DNA of 64,000 nt from Legionella qingyii. GTDB lineage: Bacteria; Pseudomonadota; Gammaproteobacteria; Legionellales; Legionellaceae. Under the pieces are notes generated by a model. It was not told the DNA's origin. It ran no database searches and saw only the letters and a list, made by a program, of their open reading frames with translations. Numbering within the stretch: the stretch's first letter is position 1; the number at the start of each line of letters is the position of its first letter. Shown here piece by piece: positions 17,396 to 25,391 of this stretch. The position numbers and the translations under genes were made by a program. The DNA lies in assembly GCF_003184185.1 (NCBI RefSeq), contig NZ_QHJG01000026.1:1-64000 (forward strand), written 5' to 3'.

Positions 17396-18361
17396 TTATC
17401 GTTTGAGCGTTCTTGGAAAATTACAGTCATCATATTCAAAGCTTTGTTTTATCTCTTGTAGTCTATTTTTTAAATTTAAAGTTACTTCTATATTTTTTGG
17501 TTTCTGATGTTTCTTAGCTTCTTCAATTAGCTCGTTCATTGAATTAAAACTCTTAAAAAAATCAGATAACTTTTCTTCTTTACCCCTTATTTTTGCCTTG
17601 TTTATAGACACTCTAATTTGATATTTGTCATCTTTTTCATGTAACAAGATATTATCTTTTTTGTTTTCAAAATGTGTCGCAAATATTAATTTATCGTTTA
17701 TAAACTCTTGAATGTCATTTAACTCTTCATTGCTTAATTTGGTACTACTGACTAACTCTTTTTCTAATTTAGCGTAAGCGATGATTTTATCAGGAGATAC
17801 TTTATCTTTAATTAACGTTTCATTGTAAATAGATCCCCATTCTGGCGGCATTTTATCTTCTTTTCGATACTCCCTAAATTTATCTATTGTTATGGCTGTT
17901 CTAATCCATTCCGCAGAATTCCCCCTGTCCCGACAAGAAGCATCATGTAATAAAGTAGATTCTGGTGCCTCTATAGCCACCCAATCACAGTGAGACGATG
18001 GGTGTTCTAAATAACCAAAAAATACATTTTCTTCCCTATGCCCTGGCATATTAGGTCTATAGAAAAGAGCTGCTTCATTTATCCAATCAGATTCCTCATC
18101 AAATGCAAGAATCGTTGCCAATAGTTCAACATTATCTTTGAGTTCTTCTCTTCTTTGTTGTATCCATTTCGCTCTATTTTCTATTCCTATTTCATAAAGA
18201 TTTTTTTCCTTTGGCAACCTTCCAGTTGCTCTTAATATAGATTTTGATAGAAGTCCCTCTTTTAAAAAAACTTCAATAGAAGCACCTGCTTTTTCGCCAT
18301 CAGAATTATGACCCATTTCATGAAAAATTAACGTTTTTTCAGGCTCGATCTTGTTTCGCAT
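17396..18361 (-). CDS. Hypothetical protein with N-terminal HEMGH motif
   Basis: A 321-residue soluble protein, counted from the ATG at 18361; a TTG two codons upstream is also open. The N-terminus contains IFHEMGHNSDGEKAG. HEMGH fits the HExxH zinc-protease pattern, but it sits at about residue 15, with no room for the beta sheet that normally precedes it, and no third ligand is obvious. It may be coincidence or the remnant of a truncated enzyme. The remainder is Lys/Glu-rich and helical, with paired Cys residues around HDASCRDRGNS. Base composition is AT-rich like the surrounding accessory genes. No PmrA-like repeat precedes it. Confidence 0.55.
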   Translation of the reverse strand: MRNKIEPEKTLIFHEMGHNSDGEKAGASIEVFLKEGLLSKSILRATGRLPKEKNLYEIGIENRAKWIQQRREELKDNVELLATILAFDEESDWINEAALFYRPNMPGHREENVFFGYLEHPSSHCDWVAIEAPESTLLHDASCRDRGNSAEWIRTAITIDKFREYRKEDKMPPEWGSIYNETLIKDKVSPDKIIAYAKLEKELVSSTKLSNEELNDIQEFINDKLIFATHFENKKDNILLHEKDDKYQIRVSINKAKIRGKEEKLSDFFKSFNSMNELIEEAKKHQKPKNIEVTLNLKNRLQEIKQSFEYDDCNFPRTLKR

Positions 18362-18512
18362 AGTCAATCTTTAACTTTATTACTAAGTAAGAGCATAATA
18401 AATCATTTGTATTATATGTAAACATGGGCATCAATTTATTTACATAACTGGTCTACATGTTTATCAAAATTCCTAGCACATCAATAACTGATTCAGTATG
18501 CATTTCACCTTA

Positions 18513-18544
18513 TTAATACTTTGTTAATGATCTATCTGTATAAT
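18513..18544 (+). promoter_or_regulatory. PmrA-type box with -10 element for the papain-fold gene pair
   Basis: TTAAT cores start at 18513 and 18524 (period 11), and a consensus -10 TATAAT starts at 18539, 15 bp after the second core. This is the best -10 of the four PmrA-type promoters here. Confidence 0.72.
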
Positions 18545-18602
18545 TATTAATCAGGCAAGGGGTTTAATTGGGTATGGATGCCTCGTAATTTGAGGTGATA
18601 AA

Positions 18603-19307
18603 ATGCAATCTAAGTCAGAAGCTGAATACCAAATTGGTGTTTGTGTAAAAGATACAAATCAGGAAAATGGGCCAGGGCATGTATCAGCGATGCTGATTAA
18701 GAAGAAAGAAGGCAAAACTAAAGTTTATCATACAAGCTTTTATCCAGGCCCATTCGGTAGTATTTTGAATGGAATGACTTTTGGCTCCGTACCTGTAAAA
18801 GGACAACTAGCTCCAGATCATATGCAAGATGTACATGAGGCTGACCATGTATTAGTTACTTCAGTACCTAAAGAGACCTTTAAAGGTGCAAAAAATGGAC
18901 ATAAAAAGTTTAGTAAAGAGGTACAAGATGGACGTCGAATGTACTCTGTGTTTGCGAAAGACAATCCAATAGCAAATGGTATCAATAAACTGGCATTAGG
19001 ATGTAAAGGCGCACAGCTAACTATAGAACAACATCTACAGAAGACAGGCTCTCATCCACCTGAAGACATGTGTGGCATCCATGTATTTGATAACAACCAT
19101 CCAGAAATTAAAAAAGGGCCACGTGTAGATAATTGCGCTAGTTCTGTAACACATGTATTACGTAAAGCGGGTTATAAAGATTTTAAAAATCCTAAAATAC
19201 CAACGTTTTTTACTAGCGAGTTGGAAAATCACGGCTTCGTAAAAATGGAAAAAGAAGATTTTATGAAACAATTTGGCATGCAACATGGCAGTTCACTCAA
19301 AAAATAA
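18603..19307 (+). CDS. Permuted papain-fold cysteine-peptidase-like protein, effector candidate
   Basis: A 234-residue protein with no signal peptide. A conserved His lies near the N-terminus (GPGHVSAMLI, His26). A Cys lies near the C-terminus in VDNCASSVTHVLRKAGY (Cys178). His before Cys with an N-C-x-S-x-V motif is the order of circularly permuted NlpC/P60, LRAT and PPPDE-like enzymes, which include peptidases, deubiquitinases and acyltransferases. The start at 18603 is the only well-placed ATG, with GAGGTGAT just upstream. The next gene (19438) encodes a paralogue. A PmrA box drives it. Substrate cannot be told from sequence. Confidence 0.68.
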   Translation: MQSKSEAEYQIGVCVKDTNQENGPGHVSAMLIKKKEGKTKVYHTSFYPGPFGSILNGMTFGSVPVKGQLAPDHMQDVHEADHVLVTSVPKETFKGAKNGHKKFSKEVQDGRRMYSVFAKDNPIANGINKLALGCKGAQLTIEQHLQKTGSHPPEDMCGIHVFDNNHPEIKKGPRVDNCASSVTHVLRKAGYKDFKNPKIPTFFTSELENHGFVKMEKEDFMKQFGMQHGSSLKK

Positions 19308-19367
19308 CCGAACCAATGTACGCCTTGCTTAATATGATTAGGTAAAGCGTACAATAATTACCACCAT

Positions 19368-19397
19368 TTGATAAAAAATTAAATAGTTGATTATAAT
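19368..19397 (+). promoter_or_regulatory. Probable sigma-70 promoter of the second papain-fold gene
   Basis: TTGATA (19368-19373) and TATAAT (19392-19397) are separated by 18 bp. The first gene ends at 19307, and an imperfect hairpin with TGTACGC/GCGTACA arms lies between them. The second gene can therefore be transcribed without the PmrA promoter. Confidence 0.45.
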
Positions 19398-19437
19398 TCG
19401 CACGTTGAAACTTTATTTAATTATAAAAGGATTGCTT

Positions 19438-20226
19438 ATGTTTTCATTTCTAAAGACTAAAAAGAATAATGGAATTAATGCCGCTTCAGATTCAACTCTT
19501 AAAAATACCTCTGATATCCCCTATTCAACGAATCCTTCATTAAATAAAACAAAATCCACTGAATCTACAAAAGATACTTGGGTATTTATTTGGAACATGA
19601 CAGCAGATAAAGTTGGCCATGCTGCAGTTCAAATAGGTGGGTCTAAACCCAAAATGCAAGAAGAAGATCCTGGTGAATATGCCAGTATTCATCCGAATGA
19701 TATTCCATCCGCAGGATTAACATCAGTCTTACCCTTACCAGCACACATCGCAACAAATTTATCTCAGGATATGGAAACATTAGGTGCTTCAGAACATGCT
19801 GTGGCTATTACCGATATGGATGGCCCCATAAAAGTAAAACCTGATAAAGAAGCAAAACCCTTACCACCAGATCACATTTATCATTTTAAAGCCCTGAATA
19901 CTTCTGCAATGAGTGATCACTTAAAGGAATCTCATAAAAAGGTGACTACTGGTGAAATGGGCTATCAGCTATTTCCGAATGTGAATTTAGTTGGTTTTTT
20001 TAAGGACAGTTCTGCATTCATCTCCCAAGATCCTATTGATATTGAAATGCATCGCAGAATATCTGAGAAGCAAACAGATAATAGCAAAGTACATAATTGC
20101 ACTTCTCTTGTTAGCGAGGTCTTGAATAAAGGTGGATTGCCAATCAAACATTCCAAAATAAAACCATGGGTAATTACTCCAAATGGTTTGTCAGAAGAAC
20201 TAAGTAGCAAGGCCCATAAATTCTAA
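19438..20226 (+). CDS. Permuted papain-fold protein, paralogue of the upstream gene
   Basis: A 262-residue protein. The ATG at 19438 follows AAAGGA at good distance; a TTG at 19387 in frame is unlikely. A polar Ser/Thr/Lys-rich linker fills residues 1-45. The catalytic-type His is in KVGHAAVQIGG (His61) and the Cys in VHNCTSLVSEVLNKGG (Cys221), matching VDNCASSVTHVL in the neighbour. Middle blocks (PDHIYHF, HKKVTTGEMGYQLF) also align with the neighbour. The two are therefore a diverged tandem duplication. The fold suggests a thiol hydrolase or transferase; host translocation is inferred from context only. Confidence 0.65.
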   Translation: MFSFLKTKKNNGINAASDSTLKNTSDIPYSTNPSLNKTKSTESTKDTWVFIWNMTADKVGHAAVQIGGSKPKMQEEDPGEYASIHPNDIPSAGLTSVLPLPAHIATNLSQDMETLGASEHAVAITDMDGPIKVKPDKEAKPLPPDHIYHFKALNTSAMSDHLKESHKKVTTGEMGYQLFPNVNLVGFFKDSSAFISQDPIDIEMHRRISEKQTDNSKVHNCTSLVSEVLNKGGLPIKHSKIKPWVITPNGLSEELSSKAHKF

Positions 20227-20246
20227 ATAATGGGCTATGTTAATGT

Positions 20247-20280
20247 GTGGTTTTCAGTATTTTATCTGAAAACCACTTTT
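20247..20280 (+). terminator. Intrinsic terminator
   Basis: Perfect stem GTGGTTTTCAG (20247-20257) and CTGAAAACCAC (20266-20276) with an 8-nt loop, followed by TTTT. It sits between two convergent genes, 21 bp after the stop at 20226. Confidence 0.8.
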
Positions 20281-20292
20281 AAAAATGGATCA

Positions 20293-21516
20293 TTATTTTT
20301 GTTCTTTAGCTTTTAGATTCTTGGATTTTAAACCTGATACATCATAGATAGTAATGGGCGATTGGATTCCTTTCACTTTTACACGAAGATGTCCATTAAT
20401 TTCAATGTGTTGTGCAACTTCTTTGTATGTGGATTCAGAAATCAATATTTGTCCACCAAGACTTAGATCTTGAATTCGAGATGATACGTTGACTGCGGAT
20501 CCTATAGCACTGTATTGCATTCGCCTCTTGGAACCTATATTCCCGACTACGGCAATCCCTGTATTAATTCCTATCCCCATCTCTAAGTGCGGTAAATTAA
20601 TCTTACTGTTGGCACGATTCAATTTTTTTAACATTTTTTGCATTTCTAGAGCACAAGCTATTGCACGGAGTGAGTCATCCCCTGAAAAAGATGGGGCACC
20701 AAAAATAACCATAATTGCATCACCAATAAATGCATCAACGATTCCTTGATGATTTTCTATAACAGGAACCATTTTACTGAAGTAGGTGTTTAAAAGAGAC
20801 ACTAGCGTTTCCGCAGGTATGGATTCAGATAATGGAGTAAAATTTCTTAAATCACTAAACATGATTGTTATTTTACTTTCATAGCCACCTAATTTTTGCT
20901 GATGAGGTGATTTAAGTATTGTATTGACTACCTCATCGGACATATAAAAACTGAATACCTTGTGAATCAATTTATTACGTACTTCAAGTTGATTCTTTAC
21001 TTTTTGTAACAATAAATTCGTTTTACGTAGAATTAACTCATCTTTAGCTATATTGGCTAAATTTAATAAAAGCTCTCGTTGTTTTGAATTAAGCTCTTTA
21101 GGGGACGTATCTGCTAAACAAAAAGTGCCTACGTTATAACCTTGGGGATCAGTCAAAGGAATACCTGCATAAAAACGAATAAATGGTTCTTGTTGCACCA
21201 AAGGACTATTGACGAATCGTTCATCAAGAAGTGCATCGTTAATGATTAGTGGTTCATTTTTTTTTATTGTCACATTGCAAAAAGAAATGCATCGAGGCGT
21301 TTGTTTTTCTTTTAAACCATGTCGTGCTTTAAACCATTGTCTTTCTTCATCTAGAAATGCGATGTAACAAATTGGGATATTGAATAAATCAATCGCAAGA
21401 CGTACCAATCGCTCATAACTCTCCTCTGGTAGTGTATCCATAATTTTCAATGATTGGAGCGCATCAAGTCTTTTCTGTTCTAATTCTTGAGCATCTTCCA
21501 CTTTTTTTGATTTCAT
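20293..21516 (-). CDS. GAF domain class III nucleotide cyclase
   Basis: A 407-residue cytosolic protein. The ATG at 21516 follows AGAGAG; an upstream in-frame start at 21579 has no ribosome binding site. Residues 30-165 form a GAF sensor domain of the YfhK/two-component type (PICYIAFLDEERQWFKARHG). Residues 215-390 form a class III cyclase domain. Metal-binding Asp222 (FSDLRNFT) and Asp266 (FIGDAIM) are present, as are the transition-state residues Asn343 and Arg347. The residue that normally reads adenine, a Lys in the pattern KFIGD, is Ala262 here, and its usual partner Thr or Asp is Ser336. The product may be cAMP, cGMP or made with loose specificity. It is convergent with the papain-fold pair. 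Confidence 0.9.
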   Translation of the reverse strand: MKSKKVEDAQELEQKRLDALQSLKIMDTLPEESYERLVRLAIDLFNIPICYIAFLDEERQWFKARHGLKEKQTPRCISFCNVTIKKNEPLIINDALLDERFVNSPLVQQEPFIRFYAGIPLTDPQGYNVGTFCLADTSPKELNSKQRELLLNLANIAKDELILRKTNLLLQKVKNQLEVRNKLIHKVFSFYMSDEVVNTILKSPHQQKLGGYESKITIMFSDLRNFTPLSESIPAETLVSLLNTYFSKMVPVIENHQGIVDAFIGDAIMVIFGAPSFSGDDSLRAIACALEMQKMLKKLNRANSKINLPHLEMGIGINTGIAVVGNIGSKRRMQYSAIGSAVNVSSRIQDLSLGGQILISESTYKEVAQHIEINGHLRVKVKGIQSPITIYDVSGLKSKNLKAKEQK

Positions 21517-21671
21517 AATTACTCTCTGAGCCTGGTATTCATAAATTATCAAAAAACGAATTGCCAAATTCTCCTTCACATATAGTCATTATAGATTAAA
21601 TATATCTCTTCCTTTTGTATCACTATTAACTCATGATATTCTTAGTTTGATTTCAGTTCTTGGCTTATAAA

Positions 21672-22439
21672 ATGTTTACATTAAAAAACGAAAATGCGCA
21701 CTCTAGACAATTAAGTAAAGTTAATGAACGTGGTGAATATGCACCTTTTCCAGGAGTTACAGTAGTATCTGCCTGCTATCCCAAACAAAAGGAATTTTGT
21801 GAAACTCTTTATAAGCTTTTAGTGAGTAACCCACTGATCGTGAATCATTATTTACCACTTCCTGCTCAAAGTTATCATATGACTACAATGAGTCTGGAAA
21901 CAGAACAACAAATAGGAAGTTCATGGAATCAATTTATTTATAATAATTTGCCTCATTATAAAAGGATCAAGCAGACGCTAGAGAAAAACGCTATTTATCC
22001 TTCAATTGAAAAAATGGAAATCAGTATAGGTAGAACCATTTCACTCTCTTTATCTTTGCCAAAAGAGCAAGAAACACAAATTAAGACTATAGCCACATCC
22101 CTAAACATCGAAGATACAGTACCTCGAGTTCTTCATATTACATTAGCTTATTCACGTTTCAATAGACCAATGCCCAAAGAAATTTCTGAACCACTGCATG
22201 CAGAAATTACCAAAGAACTCAATAAATTCATTGAAAAAATTAAATTTCCAATTGAAATTTCAGAATACATGCTTTGCTATTTTAATGACATGACAGCGTT
22301 CCCCTCTTGGGATGCAGAAAATAATCCATTTACTCAATCTAAATTACCGAATCATGATCTAATCTTCAGTCAACGCGATAAAAAAGATAAAGATGAACTC
22401 CAAGAAGTACATACTCAGGAGACAATGCTTACCATCTAA
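21672..22439 (+). CDS. 2H phosphoesterase superfamily-like protein
   Basis: A 255-residue soluble protein. The two H-x-T motifs of the 2H fold are intact: SYHMTTMSL (His69, Thr71) and RVLHITLAY (His155, Thr157), about 85 residues apart as expected. The overall pattern recalls DUF1868-like members. Such enzymes cleave cyclic phosphodiesters of nucleotides or RNA ends. The start could be the ATG at 21672 or a TTG at 21660. The C-terminus is highly charged with Asp, Lys and Glu (RDKKDKDELQEVHTQE), as in Dot/Icm effectors. No PmrA repeat is present. Confidence 0.62.
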   Translation: MFTLKNENAHSRQLSKVNERGEYAPFPGVTVVSACYPKQKEFCETLYKLLVSNPLIVNHYLPLPAQSYHMTTMSLETEQQIGSSWNQFIYNNLPHYKRIKQTLEKNAIYPSIEKMEISIGRTISLSLSLPKEQETQIKTIATSLNIEDTVPRVLHITLAYSRFNRPMPKEISEPLHAEITKELNKFIEKIKFPIEISEYMLCYFNDMTAFPSWDAENNPFTQSKLPNHDLIFSQRDKKDKDELQEVHTQETMLTI

Positions 22440-22516
22440 GTCATCATTTCTGTTGAAATTAACATTTTGATCTTATATTGTTGCTTCTTAATCATACCAT
22501 GAATAAGGGAGTTTTC

Positions 22517-25189
22517 ATGAAGAACCATTCTGGGATATTTAGGCTAAGCGATTATAAGATTCTTGATTATCTGGTAAAGCACATAGATTTGAAGCTTGAT
22601 CTCTCCAAAAAGCCTGTGCAATCAAAAGCGCAGTTAACTATTGAGCCTAATCCAAAATCCAAATCCTATTCTGTAGATTTAGAGTTAGATGGTAAAAATA
22701 TGGTTCTAGAATCGATCTTGCTCGATGGTAAAAAGCTGTCTCAAGAAGAGTACGAAATCACAGAAGAATCTCTGATTATCAAAAATGTTCCTCAAGATCG
22801 CTCCTTTACGCTCGAAACAATAACTCGTTTGGGTGAAAATACGGACTTATTTGGTTTATACGAAACAGAAGGAACCATTCTGGTAAAAGCAGAAACTGAA
22901 GGACTGCGCCGGGTCCTTTATTGTCATGACCGGCCTGATAATTTAGCCACTTACAAAACAACAATTATTGCTAAGAAAAAAGACTATCCTGTGTTGCTTT
23001 CCAATGGTTCGCTCATTGAACAGAAGGAGCTAGATGAAGAACTACACTCTGTAACCTGGTTGGATGAAGTTCCTAAGCCCAGTTATCTTTTTGCATTAGT
23101 TGCAGGGAAACTGCAGAAATCAGTGACTTATTTCAAAACACGTTCTGGGCGTGAACTACCAATTGAATTTTATGTCCCTCCTGATGCAACAGCAAAATGT
23201 GATTTTGCTAAAGAAGTATTAAAAGAAGCAATGCGCTGGGAAGAAGAAATCTTTGATTTGGAATGTGAACTACCACAACATATGGTAGCTGGTGTCGATA
23301 AGTATGCATCGGGGGCTTCTGAGCCGACAGGTTTAAATTTATTTAATACCGCAAATTTATTTGCTACACCTGAAGCGCGTACGGATGCAGATTTTTTACG
23401 AGTATTAGAAGTTGTTGCCCATGAATACTATCATTATTGGTCAGGTGATCGAGTGACTATTCGCGAGTGGTTCAATTTACCTTTTAAAGAAGGATTGACT
23501 ACTTTTAGGGCTGCTATGTTTCGTGAACGTTTGTTTGGTACTGATTTAATTCGGATGTTAGACGGAAAAAACCTTGATGAGCGCGCTCCACGACAAGATA
23601 CCTACACGAATGTTAGAAGCCTTTATACCCCTGCAGCATATGAAAAGAGTGCCGATATTTTTCGTATGATGATGCTTTTCTTGGGTGAAAAAGCTTTCTA
23701 TAAAGGAATGACCCAATTTCTAAAAGATAATGATGGTGGCGCAGTAACTCTGGAAGATGTATTGGAAGCATTAAGTAAATCAACTGGGAAAAATATGCAT
23801 CCTTTCTTATCTTGGTTTACTGCATCAGGCATTCCACAAGTAACCGTCACGGATGAATATGATGTAGACTCAAAACGATATACTTTAAAATTTAAAACCA
23901 AAGATGGAAATGGAAGGCCAATACCAATTGTTGTTGGATTACTCAATAATGCAGGCAAGGAAATTCAATGCGACACAATGATCCTGGTTGATAAACCTGA
24001 AATGGAGTTTCAGTTTGAGAACATTAAGGCTCATCCTACCCCATCTTTGTTGCGCAGTTTTTCTGCTCCTGTAAATCTCGAGTTTGCATACAGCTCAGAA
24101 CAACTACTTCGCCTAATGCAACATGATACTAACATATATAATCGTTGCGAAGCGGCGAATAAACTCATAACCCGGATGGTTAGTGACTACTGTTCTGGAA
24201 AGACGCTTACACTTACTCCCGAGTTTATCAATACTTATCGAAATATACTCAGTGAGAATAATAGCTCCTTAAACTATTGGTTACTGGCTGAACTAATAGC
24301 GATCCCTCCCGATGAAGTCTTATTTTCCAGCATGCAGAGTCAGGATTTCGAAAAAATAGCTGAAGCACGCCAACTAATTCAAAGCCAACTTGTAAAAGAA
24401 ATAAAGGAGGATATATTACGATTGCAAAATAAACTCCGCACGTTACCTGTATCTCAAGACTCACCTTTTAAATCATTTGATATCCTAAGTGCTGGAGCCC
24501 GACGTTTAAAATATGTTTGTCATTCTTATTTACTGGCGATAGAACCAGAAAAAACCGAACAAGCATTAATTAAGCAATTCAATAATTCACTAAGCAAAAA
24601 TATGACAAATTGCATCTATGCGCTCAGCTTATTGTTGAATAATAACAGCAGCCAATCAAATAAGCTTTTAGAATACTTTTATGAGTACTGGCAACATGAC
24701 CCAAGCGCTGTTAATTATTGGTTTAATATTCAAGCAGCAGCCCATTCAGAGAATGTTGTAGGCTTAGTGGAACAATTAATGCTCCATCCTGCTTTTGATT
24801 TGTCTAATCCCAACAAGGTAAGTGCTCTATTAGGCACCTTTATTAAAAATCCATATGGCTTCCATGCTATATCAGGAAAAGGTTATCAATTAATTGTTGG
24901 TGCGATCCTAAAACTGGAAAAAATCAATCCAACTTTAGCTGCTAATTTGACGGAAAAGTTCAATGACTGGGATAAATACGATAAAAAGAGACAACAGCTC
25001 ATGCTAAGTCAACTAGAATATATTAATACTAATGCCATAACTGCGGATGTGAGAAACATGGCAAAAAAGGGGTTGGACAAGAGGAAGCTTGATCCGCCCC
25101 TTCCCATCCAGCAAATGTTCTTTGACCTCCTTTCCACGACGGATTCAACAACCTTTACCGATGTTGAAAAAACATATTCTTGTAATTAA
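22517..25189 (+). CDS. pepN: M1 family aminopeptidase N with variant exopeptidase motif
   Basis: An 890-residue zinc metallopeptidase removing N-terminal residues from peptides. I chose the ATG at 22517 because AAGGGAG precedes it; upstream starts at 22499 and 22478 lack one. Zinc ligands are in HEYYHYWSGD and the downstream Glu in FKEGLTTFRA. The catalytic Tyr block is SLYTPAAYEKS. The motif that normally reads GAMENxGLN is GASEPTGLN: the amine-binding Glu is kept but Met-Glu-Asn has become Ser-Glu-Pro. Order and length match the gammaproteobacterial PepN subfamily. It is a single gene followed by a strong hairpin. Confidence 0.9.
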   Translation: MKNHSGIFRLSDYKILDYLVKHIDLKLDLSKKPVQSKAQLTIEPNPKSKSYSVDLELDGKNMVLESILLDGKKLSQEEYEITEESLIIKNVPQDRSFTLETITRLGENTDLFGLYETEGTILVKAETEGLRRVLYCHDRPDNLATYKTTIIAKKKDYPVLLSNGSLIEQKELDEELHSVTWLDEVPKPSYLFALVAGKLQKSVTYFKTRSGRELPIEFYVPPDATAKCDFAKEVLKEAMRWEEEIFDLECELPQHMVAGVDKYASGASEPTGLNLFNTANLFATPEARTDADFLRVLEVVAHEYYHYWSGDRVTIREWFNLPFKEGLTTFRAAMFRERLFGTDLIRMLDGKNLDERAPRQDTYTNVRSLYTPAAYEKSADIFRMMMLFLGEKAFYKGMTQFLKDNDGGAVTLEDVLEALSKSTGKNMHPFLSWFTASGIPQVTVTDEYDVDSKRYTLKFKTKDGNGRPIPIVVGLLNNAGKEIQCDTMILVDKPEMEFQFENIKAHPTPSLLRSFSAPVNLEFAYSSEQLLRLMQHDTNIYNRCEAANKLITRMVSDYCSGKTLTLTPEFINTYRNILSENNSSLNYWLLAELIAIPPDEVLFSSMQSQDFEKIAEARQLIQSQLVKEIKEDILRLQNKLRTLPVSQDSPFKSFDILSAGARRLKYVCHSYLLAIEPEKTEQALIKQFNNSLSKNMTNCIYALSLLLNNNSSQSNKLLEYFYEYWQHDPSAVNYWFNIQAAAHSENVVGLVEQLMLHPAFDLSNPNKVSALLGTFIKNPYGFHAISGKGYQLIVGAILKLEKINPTLAANLTEKFNDWDKYDKKRQQLMLSQLEYINTNAITADVRNMAKKGLDKRKLDPPLPIQQMFFDLLSTTDSTTFTDVEKTYSCN

Positions 25190-25203
25190 AAAAACATGTT
25201 CCT

Positions 25204-25237
25204 AAACACGTCTCAAGGTAGACCTTGAGACGTGTTT
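25204..25237. terminator. Strong hairpin between convergent genes
   Basis: A perfect 15-bp stem, AAACACGTCTCAAGG and CCTTGAGACGTGTTT, around a TAGA loop, 14 bp after the pepN stop. The stem ends in TTT on either strand, so it could stop transcription from both pepN and the convergent ankyrin gene. Confidence 0.8.
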
Positions 25238-25391
25238 CATAAAGAGAAATAAGATTGGATTATTGGATAAATGAAAGTTTAAGAATGTGAAAGATAAATT
25301 GATTAGTAAATTATTTTTTACGTAGACTTCACTAACTACCATTAATCATTTGAATAAGGATGATTAAGCACCGATTGTTACATGAAAGTAT

